Assembly (NCBI RefSeq): GCF_015351235.1 | Contig: NZ_JADKSJ010000001.1 | Location: forward strand, 1,179,530-1,243,529 | Length of the DNA stretch: 64,000 bases | DNA from: Plantibacter sp. VKM Ac-2880 | GTDB lineage: Bacteria > Actinomycetota > Actinomycetes > Actinomycetales > Microbacteriaceae | Direction of reading: 5' to 3' | Shown: positions 8,272 to 16,668 of the stretch, piece by piece | Layout of the letters: the number at the start of each line of letters is the position of its first letter | How positions within the stretch are numbered: the stretch's first letter is position 1 | Made by a program: the position numbers and the translations under genes | The notes under the pieces: generated by a model | Told to the model about the DNA's origin: nothing | Seen by the model: the letters and a program-made list of their open reading frames with translations, nothing else | Databases searched by the model: none

Positions 8272-8351
8272 GAACCGCTCCGTCCGTTCCGGCTACGGTG
8301 CCACCGGCACGGTGTCCGGCGCAACCCGTGGCGGCGACGAGCCACCGCGGT

Positions 8352-11300
8352 TCAGCCACGCCGAAGCCGCAATCCGCGCGGCGTCTCGACGAATCCGGCC
8401 TCGCGCAGGGCGTGGCCCGTCGGCGTGCCGAGGACGAAGGTGCCGTTCACCTGCTCGATCCCGAGCTTCTCGATGCGCCCCGCCGTCACCGTCGACGCGA
8501 GAGACCGTGCACCCGCGCGGAGCTGGTCCTCGTCCTCCGTGAACACCAGTGCGGTCTTGCCACCCCGCTCGAGGTAGTATACGGGCGCACCGTCGACGAG
8601 GACGATGAGCGCGCCGGCCTTCCGCCCCGGCCGGTGCTTCACGCCGGTGACCTCCTGGCTGGGCCAACCGAGCGCGGCACCGTACGGGTTCGCGGGGTCG
8701 GTCGCGGCGAGCGTCACGGCGGCGAGCGGTGGGTCGTCGTCGGTGCGGATGAAGCTCCGCAGGCGGTCCACCGTGCCCGAGGAGGCGAACTGGGCACCCC
8801 CGAGGCGCTCCACGAAGTACCCGCGTCGGCAGCGGCCGTTCTCCTCGAACTGCTTCAGCACCCGGTAGGCGAGGGCGAATCCGCCGACGACACCTTCGGC
8901 CACCACCGAACCCCGGGTGACGACGCCGTAGCGCTCCAGCAGGGTCTCGCCGGTCGCGACGGCCCGGATGGTGGCGTCCTGCTCGGCGAGCGGCAGGATC
9001 GACCACCGGCCGCCGAGGGTCTGGCTCGCGCGCGTGGACATCGATGGGCGCTGCAGGTTGCGTCCGCGGTACAGCTTCGCGCGCGGGGTCTGCCGCTGCA
9101 CCCGGTGGGCCGAGGTACCGCCTCCGGACCCGACGAGGGTGCGCAGCGGGGAGAAGGTGTCATTGGTCACCAGCCCTGCCCACACGAGTTCCCAGAGGGC
9201 GTCGACGAGGAGCTTGTCGTCCGTCGACCCGACCGATTCCGCGAGCTGCCGGAAGAAGTACGCGCCACCCCCGCCGAGCGTCGCGAGCAGCTCCGTCTGC
9301 AGGGCGTCCGGCGTGTGCGGGGTGGGCGTCAGTGGCAGGGTGAGCGGCGCCGTGTCGGCGAGATGGAGCGCCACCCAGCCGTCGTTGCCGGGGATGGAGC
9401 CGCTGCCCGACCACACGACCTCCCCCGTCGCGGTGAGTTCGTCGAGCATGGCCGGGCTGTAGTCGGCCACCCGCGAGGGCAGGATGAGCGACTCCCAGGC
9501 CGAGGCCGGGATGGGCGCGCCGGCGAGCTGGTCGATGACCGTCGCGACGCCGTCGACCCCGCGGAGCGTTCCACCGAGGTGCTGCCACACGGGCAGGAAG
9601 CGGGCGAAGGCCTGCTGCTCGACGGGCTCGACCTCGTGGCGGAGCGCGGCGAGCGAGCGGATGCGCAGCTTGCGGAGGACGCCGGCGTCGCACCACTCGG
9701 TGGCGTCGGTCGGGCCGCGGTCGGCGTCGTCGCCCGACTGCTGCCGGCCGGCGGGGAGGAACTCGCCCTTGACCACGCGTCCGGCGTCGGCGAGGCGCGC
9801 GAGGGTGTGCTGGACGACCGCCGTCCCGAGCCCGAACCGCCTGGCGGCCTGTCCGGTCGTGAACGGGCCGTGGGTGCGGGCGTACCGGGCGAGGAGGTCA
9901 CCGAGCGGATCGGTGACCGGCTCCGTGAACGCCACCGGTACGCCGATGGGCAAGGGCGTTCCGAGGGCGTCGCGGAGACGGCCGGCGTCCTCGATGGCGG
10001 CGAAGCGTTCCTCCCCGGCTATCGGGACGCGGATGACGCGCTTCGTGCGTTCGAGCTCCGCGACGGCTGCGGCGGAGCGCGCCGGGTCGGGGACCCAGGC
10101 GTCCGGGTCGTCACCGCGGCTCGCCTCGCCGTCGGTCGACACGGCGACCCCGTCGAACGTCGTGCGGGCCGCGATCTCGTCCACGGTGAGCGGACCGAGC
10201 ATGCGCAGCGCGTCGGCGACCCCCTCGACCCCCTTGAGTCGTCGCTCCGGGTCGAGTCGTTGCAGTTCGAGGGCGGTCTGTTCGATGACACCGGGGTCGA
10301 GGAGTTCGCGGAGCTCCACCCGCCCGAGCAACTCGCCGAGCATCGTGCTGTCGACCGCGAGAGCCGCAGCCCGGCGCTCGGCGAGCGGGCTGTCGCCCTC
10401 GTACATGAACGCGCCGACGTAGCCGAAGAGCAGGGACCGGGCGTAGGGCGACGGCTGATCGGTCGTGGTCTCGACGATGCGGATCGCGCGTGACTGCAGC
10501 TCGCGCGCGAGCTGGTCGAGGGCCGGGAGGTCGTAGACGTCCTGCAGGCACTCGCGCAGCGTCTCGAGGATGATCGGGAAGGTCGGGTACTGCTTGGCGA
10601 CCTCGAGCAGCTGAGCCGAGCGCTGGCGTTGCTGCCAGAGGGGCGAGCGCTTCTGCGGCGAGTAGTTGGGGAGCAGGAGGGCACGCGCGGCGCACTCGCG
10701 GAACCGGGAGGCGAACAGGGCGGACCCGCCGACCTCCTGCGTCACGAGGGCGTCGAGCTCCTCCGGTTCGAAGACGAAGAGTTCGGCTCCCGGCGGCTCG
10801 CTCTCGGTGTCGGGCAATCGGACGATGATGCCGTCGTCACTCGCCACCGCCGAGCCGTCGACGCCGAGCCGCTCCTGCACCCGGGCACCGACCGCGAGCG
10901 CCCATGGCGCGTGCACGCGGAGCCCGTAGGGGGAGTGGAGGATGACCCGCCAGTCGCCGAGTTCGTCGCGCGAGCGCTCGACGACGAGCGTGGTGTCGTT
11001 CGGGACGACGCCCGTCGCTTCGCGTTGTTCACGGACGTAGGCGACGAGGTTGCTGATGGCCCGTTCGTCGAGTCCCGCAGCCTCCAGGCGTGGGGTCGAC
11101 CCGGTTCCCGTGGTGTCGAGCTCGCGGACGAACGCGCCGATGGCACGACCGAGTTCGGCGGGTCGGCCGATGCCGTCGCCCTTCCAGAACGGCAGCCGCC
11201 CCGGCTGGCCGAACGCGGGGGTCACGAGCACGCGGTCGTGGGTGATCTCCTGGATGCGCCAGCTCGTCGCACCGAGGGCGAAGACGTCGCCGACGCGGGA

Positions 11301-13190
11301 CTCGTAGACCATCTCCTCGTCGAGCTCGCCGACGCGGGCCCCGGCACCGGACTCGCCGACCATGAACACGCCGAAGAGGCCGCGGTCCGGAATGGTGCCA
11401 CCGCTCGTGACCGCGAGGCGCTGGGCCCCCGGCCGACCCGTCAGGACCCCGGCGTCACGATCCCAGACGATGCGCGGGCGCAGCTCGGCGAAGGCGTCGG
11501 AGGGGTAGCGGCCGGCCAGGAGGTCGAGCGTCGCCTCGAAGGCCGAACGGGGCAAGGAGGCGAACGGAGCACTGCGCTTGACGGTCTCGAACCAGTCCTC
11601 CACGCCGAGCTCGTCGAGTGCGACCGCCGCGACCGTCTGCTGCGCGAGGATGTCGAGCGGGTTCGACGGGACCTCGATCGCCTCGATGAGCCCGGCCTCC
11701 ATCCGCTCCGTCGCGACCGTGGTGCTGATGAGGTCGGCCCGGTGCTTCGGGAACAGGACACCCCGCGAGACCTCGCCCACCTGGTGGCCGGCGCGTCCGA
11801 CGCGCTGCAGGCCGCTGGCGACGCTCGGCGGGGACTCCACCTGGATGACGAGGTCGACCTCGCCCATGTCGATGCCGAGCTCGAGGCTGGAGGTCGCGAC
11901 GACGCACCGCAGCCGACCGGATTTGAGGTCCTCCTCGATGCCGGCGCGCTGCTCCTTCGAGACGGAGCCGTGGTGGGCTCGGGCGAGCAGCGGGATGTCG
12001 TCGTCGCTCGCCTCCGTGGCGGGGCGGGCCGCTGCGGCCGCCACGCTCGCCGAGCCGCGGGTCTGGCCGCTCTGCGCCATGAGCTGGGCGGGCGGGCGCC
12101 CGGCGCCCGGCGTCACGAGGGCGCTCTCGCTGAGCCGGGCCTCGTTGATCTCGTTGAGTCGTGCGGTGAGGCGCTCGGCGAGCCGCCGCGAGTTGGCGAA
12201 GACGATCGTGGAGCGGTGCGCGAGCACGCGGTCGACGATGGCCTCCTCGACGTGCGGCCAGATGCTGCCCACGCGGTCCTCGCCACCGCCGTCGCTGTTC
12301 GGGGTGTAGCCGGTGAAGCCGCCGCCACTGCCGTCGTCGTCTGGCTCGCCCGGTGTCCGCATGCCGGCGTCGGGGTCGGTCATGTCGTCGACGGGGACCA
12401 CGACCCGGAGGTCGAAGGTCTTCGCCGCCGGCGGCGAGACGATCTCCACCGGAGCCCGGCCGCCGAGGAACCGCGCGACCTCCTCGGCGGGGCGCACGGT
12501 GGCCGAGAGCCCGATGCGCTGCACGGGCTTGTCGAGCATGGCGTCGAGCCGCTCCAGCGAGACCGCGAGATGCGCGCCGCGCTTCGTCGAGGCGACGGCG
12601 TGGATCTCGTCGATGATGACGGTGTCGACCGTGCGGAGGGTCTCCCGGGCCGCGCTCGTGAGCATGAGGAACAGGGACTCGGGCGTGGTGATGAGGATGT
12701 CGGGCGGCTCTTTGGCCATGGCCCGGCGGTCGGCCGACGGGGTGTCGCCGGAGCGGACCCCGACGCTGATCGTCGGCGGTTCGGTGCCGAGGCGTCGTGC
12801 CGCCTGGGCGATGCCCACGAGCGGGGTGCGGAGGTTGCGCTCGACGTCGACCCCGAGCGCCTTCAGCGGGGAGATGTAGAGGACGCGGGTGCCGCGCGAG
12901 CGGTCGCGCTGGGCGGCAGCAGCCTCCGCCTCGTCGGCCTCGAGCCCGCTGAGCGGCACGCCCGTCCGCCGCTTCGCCCCGTGTTCCGCGATCGCCTCGG
13001 ACAGCAGGCGGTCGATCGACCACAGGAAGGCCGACAGGGTCTTGCCCGACCCGGTCGGCGCGACGACGAGGGCGTTGGCACCCCGCGAGATCGCCTCCCA
13101 CGCACCCGCCTGAGCCGGCGTTGGCGCGACGAACGCCCCCTCGAACCAGTCGCGCGTGGCGGGGGAGAAGCGCTCGAGCACCTCGGTCAT
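8352..13190 (-). CDS. lhr: Large ATP-dependent DNA helicase Lhr
   Basis: A 1612-aa superfamily 2 helicase of the Lhr type, a 3'-5' DNA-dependent ATPase used in DNA repair. The N-terminal core has APTGSGKT (residues 44-51), VIIDEIHA (motif II), GLSATVRP (motif III), ATSSLELGIDMGEVD and QRVGRAGH (motif VI). A Lhr winged-helix/beta-barrel region and a long C-terminal domain with tandem winged-helix-like repeats follow, close to the length of the mycobacterial enzyme (about 1500 aa). The start MTEVLERFSPATRDWF at 13190 fits the family; in-frame ATGs at 13199 and 13220 are less likely. A low-complexity insert (GGRSGPPRHG-like in other frames; here AAAAARPATEASDDD) separates the motor domains. The gene is probably co-transcribed with nei2. 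Confidence 0.95.
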   Translation of the reverse strand: MTEVLERFSPATRDWFEGAFVAPTPAQAGAWEAISRGANALVVAPTGSGKTLSAFLWSIDRLLSEAIAEHGAKRRTGVPLSGLEADEAEAAAAQRDRSRGTRVLYISPLKALGVDVERNLRTPLVGIAQAARRLGTEPPTISVGVRSGDTPSADRRAMAKEPPDILITTPESLFLMLTSAARETLRTVDTVIIDEIHAVASTKRGAHLAVSLERLDAMLDKPVQRIGLSATVRPAEEVARFLGGRAPVEIVSPPAAKTFDLRVVVPVDDMTDPDAGMRTPGEPDDDGSGGGFTGYTPNSDGGGEDRVGSIWPHVEEAIVDRVLAHRSTIVFANSRRLAERLTARLNEINEARLSESALVTPGAGRPPAQLMAQSGQTRGSASVAAAAARPATEASDDDIPLLARAHHGSVSKEQRAGIEEDLKSGRLRCVVATSSLELGIDMGEVDLVIQVESPPSVASGLQRVGRAGHQVGEVSRGVLFPKHRADLISTTVATERMEAGLIEAIEVPSNPLDILAQQTVAAVALDELGVEDWFETVKRSAPFASLPRSAFEATLDLLAGRYPSDAFAELRPRIVWDRDAGVLTGRPGAQRLAVTSGGTIPDRGLFGVFMVGESGAGARVGELDEEMVYESRVGDVFALGATSWRIQEITHDRVLVTPAFGQPGRLPFWKGDGIGRPAELGRAIGAFVRELDTTGTGSTPRLEAAGLDERAISNLVAYVREQREATGVVPNDTTLVVERSRDELGDWRVILHSPYGLRVHAPWALAVGARVQERLGVDGSAVASDDGIIVRLPDTESEPPGAELFVFEPEELDALVTQEVGGSALFASRFRECAARALLLPNYSPQKRSPLWQQRQRSAQLLEVAKQYPTFPIILETLRECLQDVYDLPALDQLARELQSRAIRIVETTTDQPSPYARSLLFGYVGAFMYEGDSPLAERRAAALAVDSTMLGELLGRVELRELLDPGVIEQTALELQRLDPERRLKGVEGVADALRMLGPLTVDEIAARTTFDGVAVSTDGEASRGDDPDAWVPDPARSAAAVAELERTKRVIRVPIAGEERFAAIEDAGRLRDALGTPLPIGVPVAFTEPVTDPLGDLLARYARTHGPFTTGQAARRFGLGTAVVQHTLARLADAGRVVKGEFLPAGRQQSGDDADRGPTDATEWCDAGVLRKLRIRSLAALRHEVEPVEQQAFARFLPVWQHLGGTLRGVDGVATVIDQLAGAPIPASAWESLILPSRVADYSPAMLDELTATGEVVWSGSGSIPGNDGWVALHLADTAPLTLPLTPTPHTPDALQTELLATLGGGGAYFFRQLAESVGSTDDKLLVDALWELVWAGLVTNDTFSPLRTLVGSGGGTSAHRVQRQTPRAKLYRGRNLQRPSMSTRASQTLGGRWSILPLAEQDATIRAVATGETLLERYGVVTRGSVVAEGVVGGFALAYRVLKQFEENGRCRRGYFVERLGGAQFASSGTVDRLRSFIRTDDDPPLAAVTLAATDPANPYGAALGWPSQEVTGVKHRPGRKAGALIVLVDGAPVYYLERGGKTALVFTEDEDQLRAGARSLASTVTAGRIEKLGIEQVNGTFVLGTPTGHALREAGFVETPRGLRLRRG

Positions 13191-13340
13191 GGGTTCCATC
13201 ATCCAGCACACCACCGACACCGCGACCTGCGTCGCGTCCGGTGGGCGGGGCCCCTATGATCGCGGGATCGACCGGGGGACGCCGCGTCGAACCGCCGCCC
13301 GCCTGGATCGCCGTTCGGCTCCATGCGGTATGAAGGAGCT

Positions 13341-13910
13341 ATGAGCGTTCGCACCCCAGATCCCAACCCGGAACCCGATCTCCCCGGCAATTCCAATCCG
13401 GGCTGGCTGTCGGACGTCGAACTCGAGGAGATCCGACGCCGCCTCCCGCTGCTCTATGTGGAGGCCGTGCCCGTCCGGGTCGACGGCTTCGGCGTCGTGA
13501 CCGAGGTCGGAGTGTTGCTGCGGGCCACCGCCCTCGGCGAGATGACGCGCACGCTCGTCTCCGGTCGTGTCATGTACGGCGAGACCATCCGCGACGCGCT
13601 CTTCCGCCACCTCGAGAAGGACCTCGGTCCCATGGCGTTCCCGCTGCTCCCGGCGTCGCCCGTGCCGTTCCAGGTGGCCGAGTACTTCCCGCTCCCCGGG
13701 CTCTCGCCGTACTCCGACGACCGGCAGCACGCCGTCGCGCTCGCGTACGTCGTGCCGGTGACGGGGACGTGCGAGCCGCGTCAGGACGCCCTCGAGCTCA
13801 CCTGGATGACCCCCGAGGCGGCGTCGTCCGATGCGATCGCCGCCGAGATGGAGGGCGGCCGCGGCGCCCTGCTGCGCGCGGCCCTCGCCTCCGTCGGCCG
13901 GCTGCGCTAG
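13341..13910 (+). CDS. NUDIX-fold protein, DUF4916-like
   Basis: A 189-aa NUDIX-fold protein of a family seen in Actinobacteria. The region SGRVMYGETIRDALFRHLEKDLG (about residues 75-97) aligns with the NUDIX box GX5EX7REUXEEXGU. It keeps the first Gly, the Glu after five residues and the Arg, but carries His, Lys and Asp where the three metal-binding Glu residues should be. It may therefore be a poor hydrolase or a binding protein. The start is uncertain: ATG 13341 sits only 2 nt after GAAGGAG, and ATG 13323 would add six residues. A TATGAT hexamer at 13255-13260 is a plausible -10. The gene converges on the GNAT gene across a REP-like element. Confidence 0.7.
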   Translation: MSVRTPDPNPEPDLPGNSNPGWLSDVELEEIRRRLPLLYVEAVPVRVDGFGVVTEVGVLLRATALGEMTRTLVSGRVMYGETIRDALFRHLEKDLGPMAFPLLPASPVPFQVAEYFPLPGLSPYSDDRQHAVALAYVVPVTGTCEPRQDALELTWMTPEAASSDAIAAEMEGGRGALLRAALASVGRLR

Positions 13911-13912
13911 CC

Positions 13913-13975
13913 CTTCGACAGGCTCAGGGACCGGGGCCGGCTCAGGGACCGGGGCCGGCTCAGGGCCGGGCGGGG
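13913..13975. repeat. REP-like element with 18-bp tandem copies
   Basis: CTTCGACAGGCTCAGGGACC at 13913-13932 is the same element as at 4196-4215 with one or two changes. It opens a tandem of GGCTCAGGGACCGGGGCC (13921-13938, 13939-13956, and a partial third copy from 13957). It lies between convergent genes directly after the NUDIX stop codon, as the 4170 cluster does for its neighbours. Confidence 0.8.
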
Positions 13976-14470
13976 TCAGCGGGTGAGGCGGACCTCGTCG
14001 ATGGTCTCGCCGAGGAACGGCTCGGTGCGCGCCGCGCCGTCGGCGTGGAACCCGTTGCGCTCGTAGAAACGGTGCGCGCGCGGGTTGTCCGCCGCGACCC
14101 ACAGGTAGGCGGGCTGGCCGTCGGGGATCGCGGCGTCGAAGAGCTGCTGCCCGATGCCCGTGCCGTGCCAGGCGTCGAGCAGGTAGATGAAGTACAGCTC
14201 GCGTTCGCGCGGCATGTCCTCGTCGCGGCCGGGGCCTGAACCCGAGAACCCGACGATCTCGCCGTCGACGAGCGCGGCGAAGTGCGTGTATTCGGGACCC
14301 TGCGCGGCCCAGTGGGTCCACAGCTCGGCCATGCGGCGAGGGGAGAGGTTCGCGAGGGTGGCGGAGCTGATCAGGTGGTCGTAGGTCTCGTGCCAGGCGG
14401 TGGCGTGCACGCGCCCCAAGGACTCGGCGTCGACGTCTCGGATCGGGCGGACGACTGCGGTGGCGTTCAT
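13976..14470 (-). CDS. GNAT family N-acetyltransferase
   Basis: A 164-aa acetyl-CoA-dependent N-acetyltransferase. The start MNATAVVRPIRDVDAESLGRVH is typical. The acetyl-CoA loop is LDAWHGTGIGQQLFDAAI (motif A, R/Q-x-x-G-x-G/A form, here HGTGIGQQL) and the end NPRAHRFYERNGFHAD is motif B. The central ELYFIYLLDAWHGTGIG is a standard core strand. The substrate is unknown. The ATG at 14470 is preceded on the minus strand by TACGGT with a 6-nt gap, consistent with leaderless expression. The 3' end abuts the REP-like element. Confidence 0.85.
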   Translation of the reverse strand: MNATAVVRPIRDVDAESLGRVHATAWHETYDHLISSATLANLSPRRMAELWTHWAAQGPEYTHFAALVDGEIVGFSGSGPGRDEDMPRERELYFIYLLDAWHGTGIGQQLFDAAIPDGQPAYLWVAADNPRAHRFYERNGFHADGAARTEPFLGETIDEVRLTR

Positions 14471-14476
14471 GGTGGA

Positions 14477-14482
14477 ACCGTA
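14477..14482 (-). promoter_or_regulatory. TACGGT -10 box, leaderless type
   Basis: On the minus strand TACGGT is followed by TCCACC and then the ATG at 14470, a 6-nt gap, matching the other leaderless starts in the window. Confidence 0.5.
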
Positions 14483-14526
14483 TCCCGACAGCACCCGTCC
14501 GGCGAAATCGGGGCCATGGGAACGGC

Positions 14527-14560
14527 GAAGCGCCGCCCACCCGGAGGTGGACGGCGCTTC
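14527..14560 (-). terminator. Hairpin terminator after DEAD-box helicase
   Basis: Arms 14527-14541 (GAAGCGCCGCCCACC) and 14546-14560 (GGTGGACGGCGCTTC) pair over 15 bp with one mismatch and a 4-nt loop. The hairpin lies just past the helicase stop at 14578 and before the GNAT promoter. No clear U-tract is present. Confidence 0.75.
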
Positions 14561-14577
14561 GATCGAGCGGGTCGCCG

Positions 14578-16170
14578 CTAGTTGCTGCTGGACGCGCGAC
14601 GGTTCGTGCGCGGACGCGAGGACTCCGCCGGAGCGCCCGAGTTCGCGGCGTAGCCGGTGCTGTAGTGGGTCCGGCTGCCACCGGTGGCTGCACCGGCACC
14701 GGCGCGGGCGCCACCGGAACGGCCGGCGCCGGAGCGCTGACCACCCTGGCCACCCTGACCGCCGGCGGGACGACCGCCACGACGACCGCCGCCGCCCTGG
14801 CCGCCCTCACGGGGTGCGCCGTCGCGGCTCGCGCCGGCACGGGCGCCATCGCGGTCGCGGTGACCGTTGCCGAGGCCGTTGCCGTCGCGCGCGGCGCGCT
14901 TGCGCTGCGCGTTGGCGCCCTGCGAGCGACCACCGCCGCCACCACCCTGCGGCTGCACGGCTGCGCGGGGCGCCGGCTTCACGTAGGCGGCGACGTCGCC
15001 GATGAGCTCGAGGACCGCCGGGGAGGTCGCGGTGACCGCCTGCGGGGTGACGTTGATCTCGGCCTTGCGGAGGAGCTTCTTCAGGTCGTCCATCTGGCCG
15101 GGGATCGCGAGGGTGACGACGTCACCGGCGCTGCCCGCACGAGCGGTGCGGCCCGAGCGGTGCAGGTACGCCTTGTGCTCGGTCGGCGGGTCGACGTGGA
15201 TGACGAGCTCGACGTCGTCGACGTGCACACCACGGGCGGCGACGTCGGTGGCGACGAGGACCTTGGCGGTCCCGGCGCTGAACGCGGCGAGGTTGCGGTC
15301 GCGAGCCACCTGCGAGAGGTTGCCGTGCAGGTCGACGGCGGGGATGCCGGAGTCGGTGAGCTGCTTCGCGAGCTTCTTCGCGTGGTGCTTCGTGCGCATG
15401 AAGAGGATGCGACGGCCGCTGCCGGAGGCGAGGGCCTGGATCAGGTCCTTCTTCGACTCGACCGAGGGGGTCGTGAAGACGTGGTGCGTCATGGCGGCGA
15501 CGGGCGAGTTCGCCTCGTCCACCGAGTGGAGCACCTCGTTCTGGAGGAACTTGCGGACGAGCTTGTCCACGCCGTTGTCGAGCGTCGCCGAGAACAGCAG
15601 ACGCTGTCCGCCGCGAGGCGTCTTGTCGAGGATGCGCGTGACGACCGGCAGGAAGCCGAGGTCGGCCATGTGGTCGGCCTCGTCGAGGACGGTGATCTCC
15701 ACGGCGTCGAGGTTGACGAAGCCCTGCTTCATGAGGTCTTCGAGGCGGCCGGGGCAGGCGATGACGATGTCGACGCCGGCGCGGAGGGCCTCTTCCTGAC
15801 GCTTCTGGGAGACGCCGCCGAAGATCGTGGTGGTCTTCAGGGAGTAGGCGTCGGCGAGCGGCTGCATGACCGCCGCGATCTGGGTGGCGAGTTCACGCGT
15901 CGGCGCGAGGACCAGCCCGAGCGGGCGACCCGGGCGACGCTTGCCGCCGGCGAGTGCGCCGCCGAGCCGGGCGACCATCGGGATGCTGAACGCGAGGGTC
16001 TTGCCGGAGCCGGTCTTGCCGCGGCCGAGGACGTCGCGTCCGCCGAGGGTGTCGGGGAGCGTGTCGATCTGGATGGGGAACGCGCTCGTCTTGCCGTCCT
16101 TCGCGAGGGAGGCGACGAGTGGTGCCGGGACGCCGAGGGCGTCGAAGGTGATGGGTGCTGCTTCGGTCAT
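14578..16170 (-). CDS. DEAD-box ATP-dependent RNA helicase
   Basis: A 530-aa DEAD-box RNA helicase of the RhlE/CsdA-like group, which remodels structured RNA during ribosome assembly or cold adaptation. Motifs in order are FDALGVPAPL and PIQIDTLPD (Q motif region), GRGKTGSGKT (Walker A), PTRELATQI, VLDEADHMADLGF, FSATLDN (SAT), TDVAARGVHVDDV and HRSGRTARAG (motif VI). The last 140 residues are a low-complexity Arg/Gly-rich tail (RGG-like, ARDGAPREGGQGGGGRR) expected to bind RNA without sequence specificity. AAAGAGA precedes the ATG. The gene ends at a strong hairpin and starts in a 498-bp gap shared with the GH127 gene. Confidence 0.93.
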   Translation of the reverse strand: MTEAAPITFDALGVPAPLVASLAKDGKTSAFPIQIDTLPDTLGGRDVLGRGKTGSGKTLAFSIPMVARLGGALAGGKRRPGRPLGLVLAPTRELATQIAAVMQPLADAYSLKTTTIFGGVSQKRQEEALRAGVDIVIACPGRLEDLMKQGFVNLDAVEITVLDEADHMADLGFLPVVTRILDKTPRGGQRLLFSATLDNGVDKLVRKFLQNEVLHSVDEANSPVAAMTHHVFTTPSVESKKDLIQALASGSGRRILFMRTKHHAKKLAKQLTDSGIPAVDLHGNLSQVARDRNLAAFSAGTAKVLVATDVAARGVHVDDVELVIHVDPPTEHKAYLHRSGRTARAGSAGDVVTLAIPGQMDDLKKLLRKAEINVTPQAVTATSPAVLELIGDVAAYVKPAPRAAVQPQGGGGGGRSQGANAQRKRAARDGNGLGNGHRDRDGARAGASRDGAPREGGQGGGGRRGGRPAGGQGGQGGQRSGAGRSGGARAGAGAATGGSRTHYSTGYAANSGAPAESSRPRTNRRASSSN

Positions 16171-16598
16171 GGGTGTGTGTCTCTTTCAGGCACGGCCACG
16201 AGCTTCGATGACGGCTGCCGGGCGCACAAGTGCTGCAGTGGCGGGCACGGCCGTCGTGATTCCTCACGGGCTGCATCGCCCACGCGAGTGATCGCATGGG
16301 TGATACGGCGTGCTTCCGTCGGCGTCGTCGCTGGTGGGAGGTGGCGAAGGCGCAGGGTCGCGCATCCGTTCGCCGTATGAAGTGTCATCGACCCTGGCAT
16401 GCACCGCTGGGATGCCATGTAGGGGAGAGAGGGAGCGTTCTACGACGCAAGCGAACCCCGCACCGGATGGTGCGATCGAACGCAAGTGGTCCAACCCTAG
16501 CGCATGAGGCTCCGCACTCGCTGAGTGGCGCTCGTTACGGCGGTGTTTCCATCTCCTGGGATCGGTCGTCGGTGCTTGACAGTCCGCTGGACCGGGTG

Positions 16599-16611
16599 AG
16601 TAATGTGTCAC
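16599..16611 (+). promoter_or_regulatory. Candidate operator AGTAATGTGTCAC
   Basis: This 13-mer recurs exactly, on the opposite strand, at 27756-27768 in front of the hydroxyproline genes. It overlaps the predicted -10 of the GH127 promoter, so a bound regulator would block transcription. The FCD-type GntR protein encoded at 27000 is the obvious candidate, by inference only. Confidence 0.55.
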
Positions 16612-16633
16612 CCACCACAAACCGGTATCGGTG

Positions 16634-16650
16634 TACTGTGTCACACGGTA
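16634..16650. promoter_or_regulatory. 17-bp near-palindrome, second operator candidate
   Basis: TACTGTGTCACACGGTA reads as an inverted repeat with one mismatched pair around a central C. It shares the GTGTCAC core with the 16599 site and with the palindrome at 27751. It lies between the promoter and the ribosome site of the GH127 gene. Confidence 0.5.
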
Positions 16651-16668
16651 CAGAAAGGCCTGTCGCCC

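Larger units (their letters stand above)
16171..16668. promoter_or_regulatory. Divergent intergenic region, helicase / GH127
   Basis: This 498-bp gap has no convincing gene on either strand. The left part must hold the helicase promoter and a long leader. The right end carries TTGACA at 16576-16581 as a good -35 and AGTAAT at 16599-16604 as a possible -10 (17-bp spacer) for the GH127 gene. AAAGG upstream of 16669 is its ribosome site. Two operator-like sequences (16599-16611 and 16634-16650) overlap or follow this promoter. Confidence 0.6.

Noticed and set aside
10629-13259. An 876-codon open frame opposite lhr
   Set aside because: It mirrors the coding frame of lhr, has biased composition and no recognisable domain.
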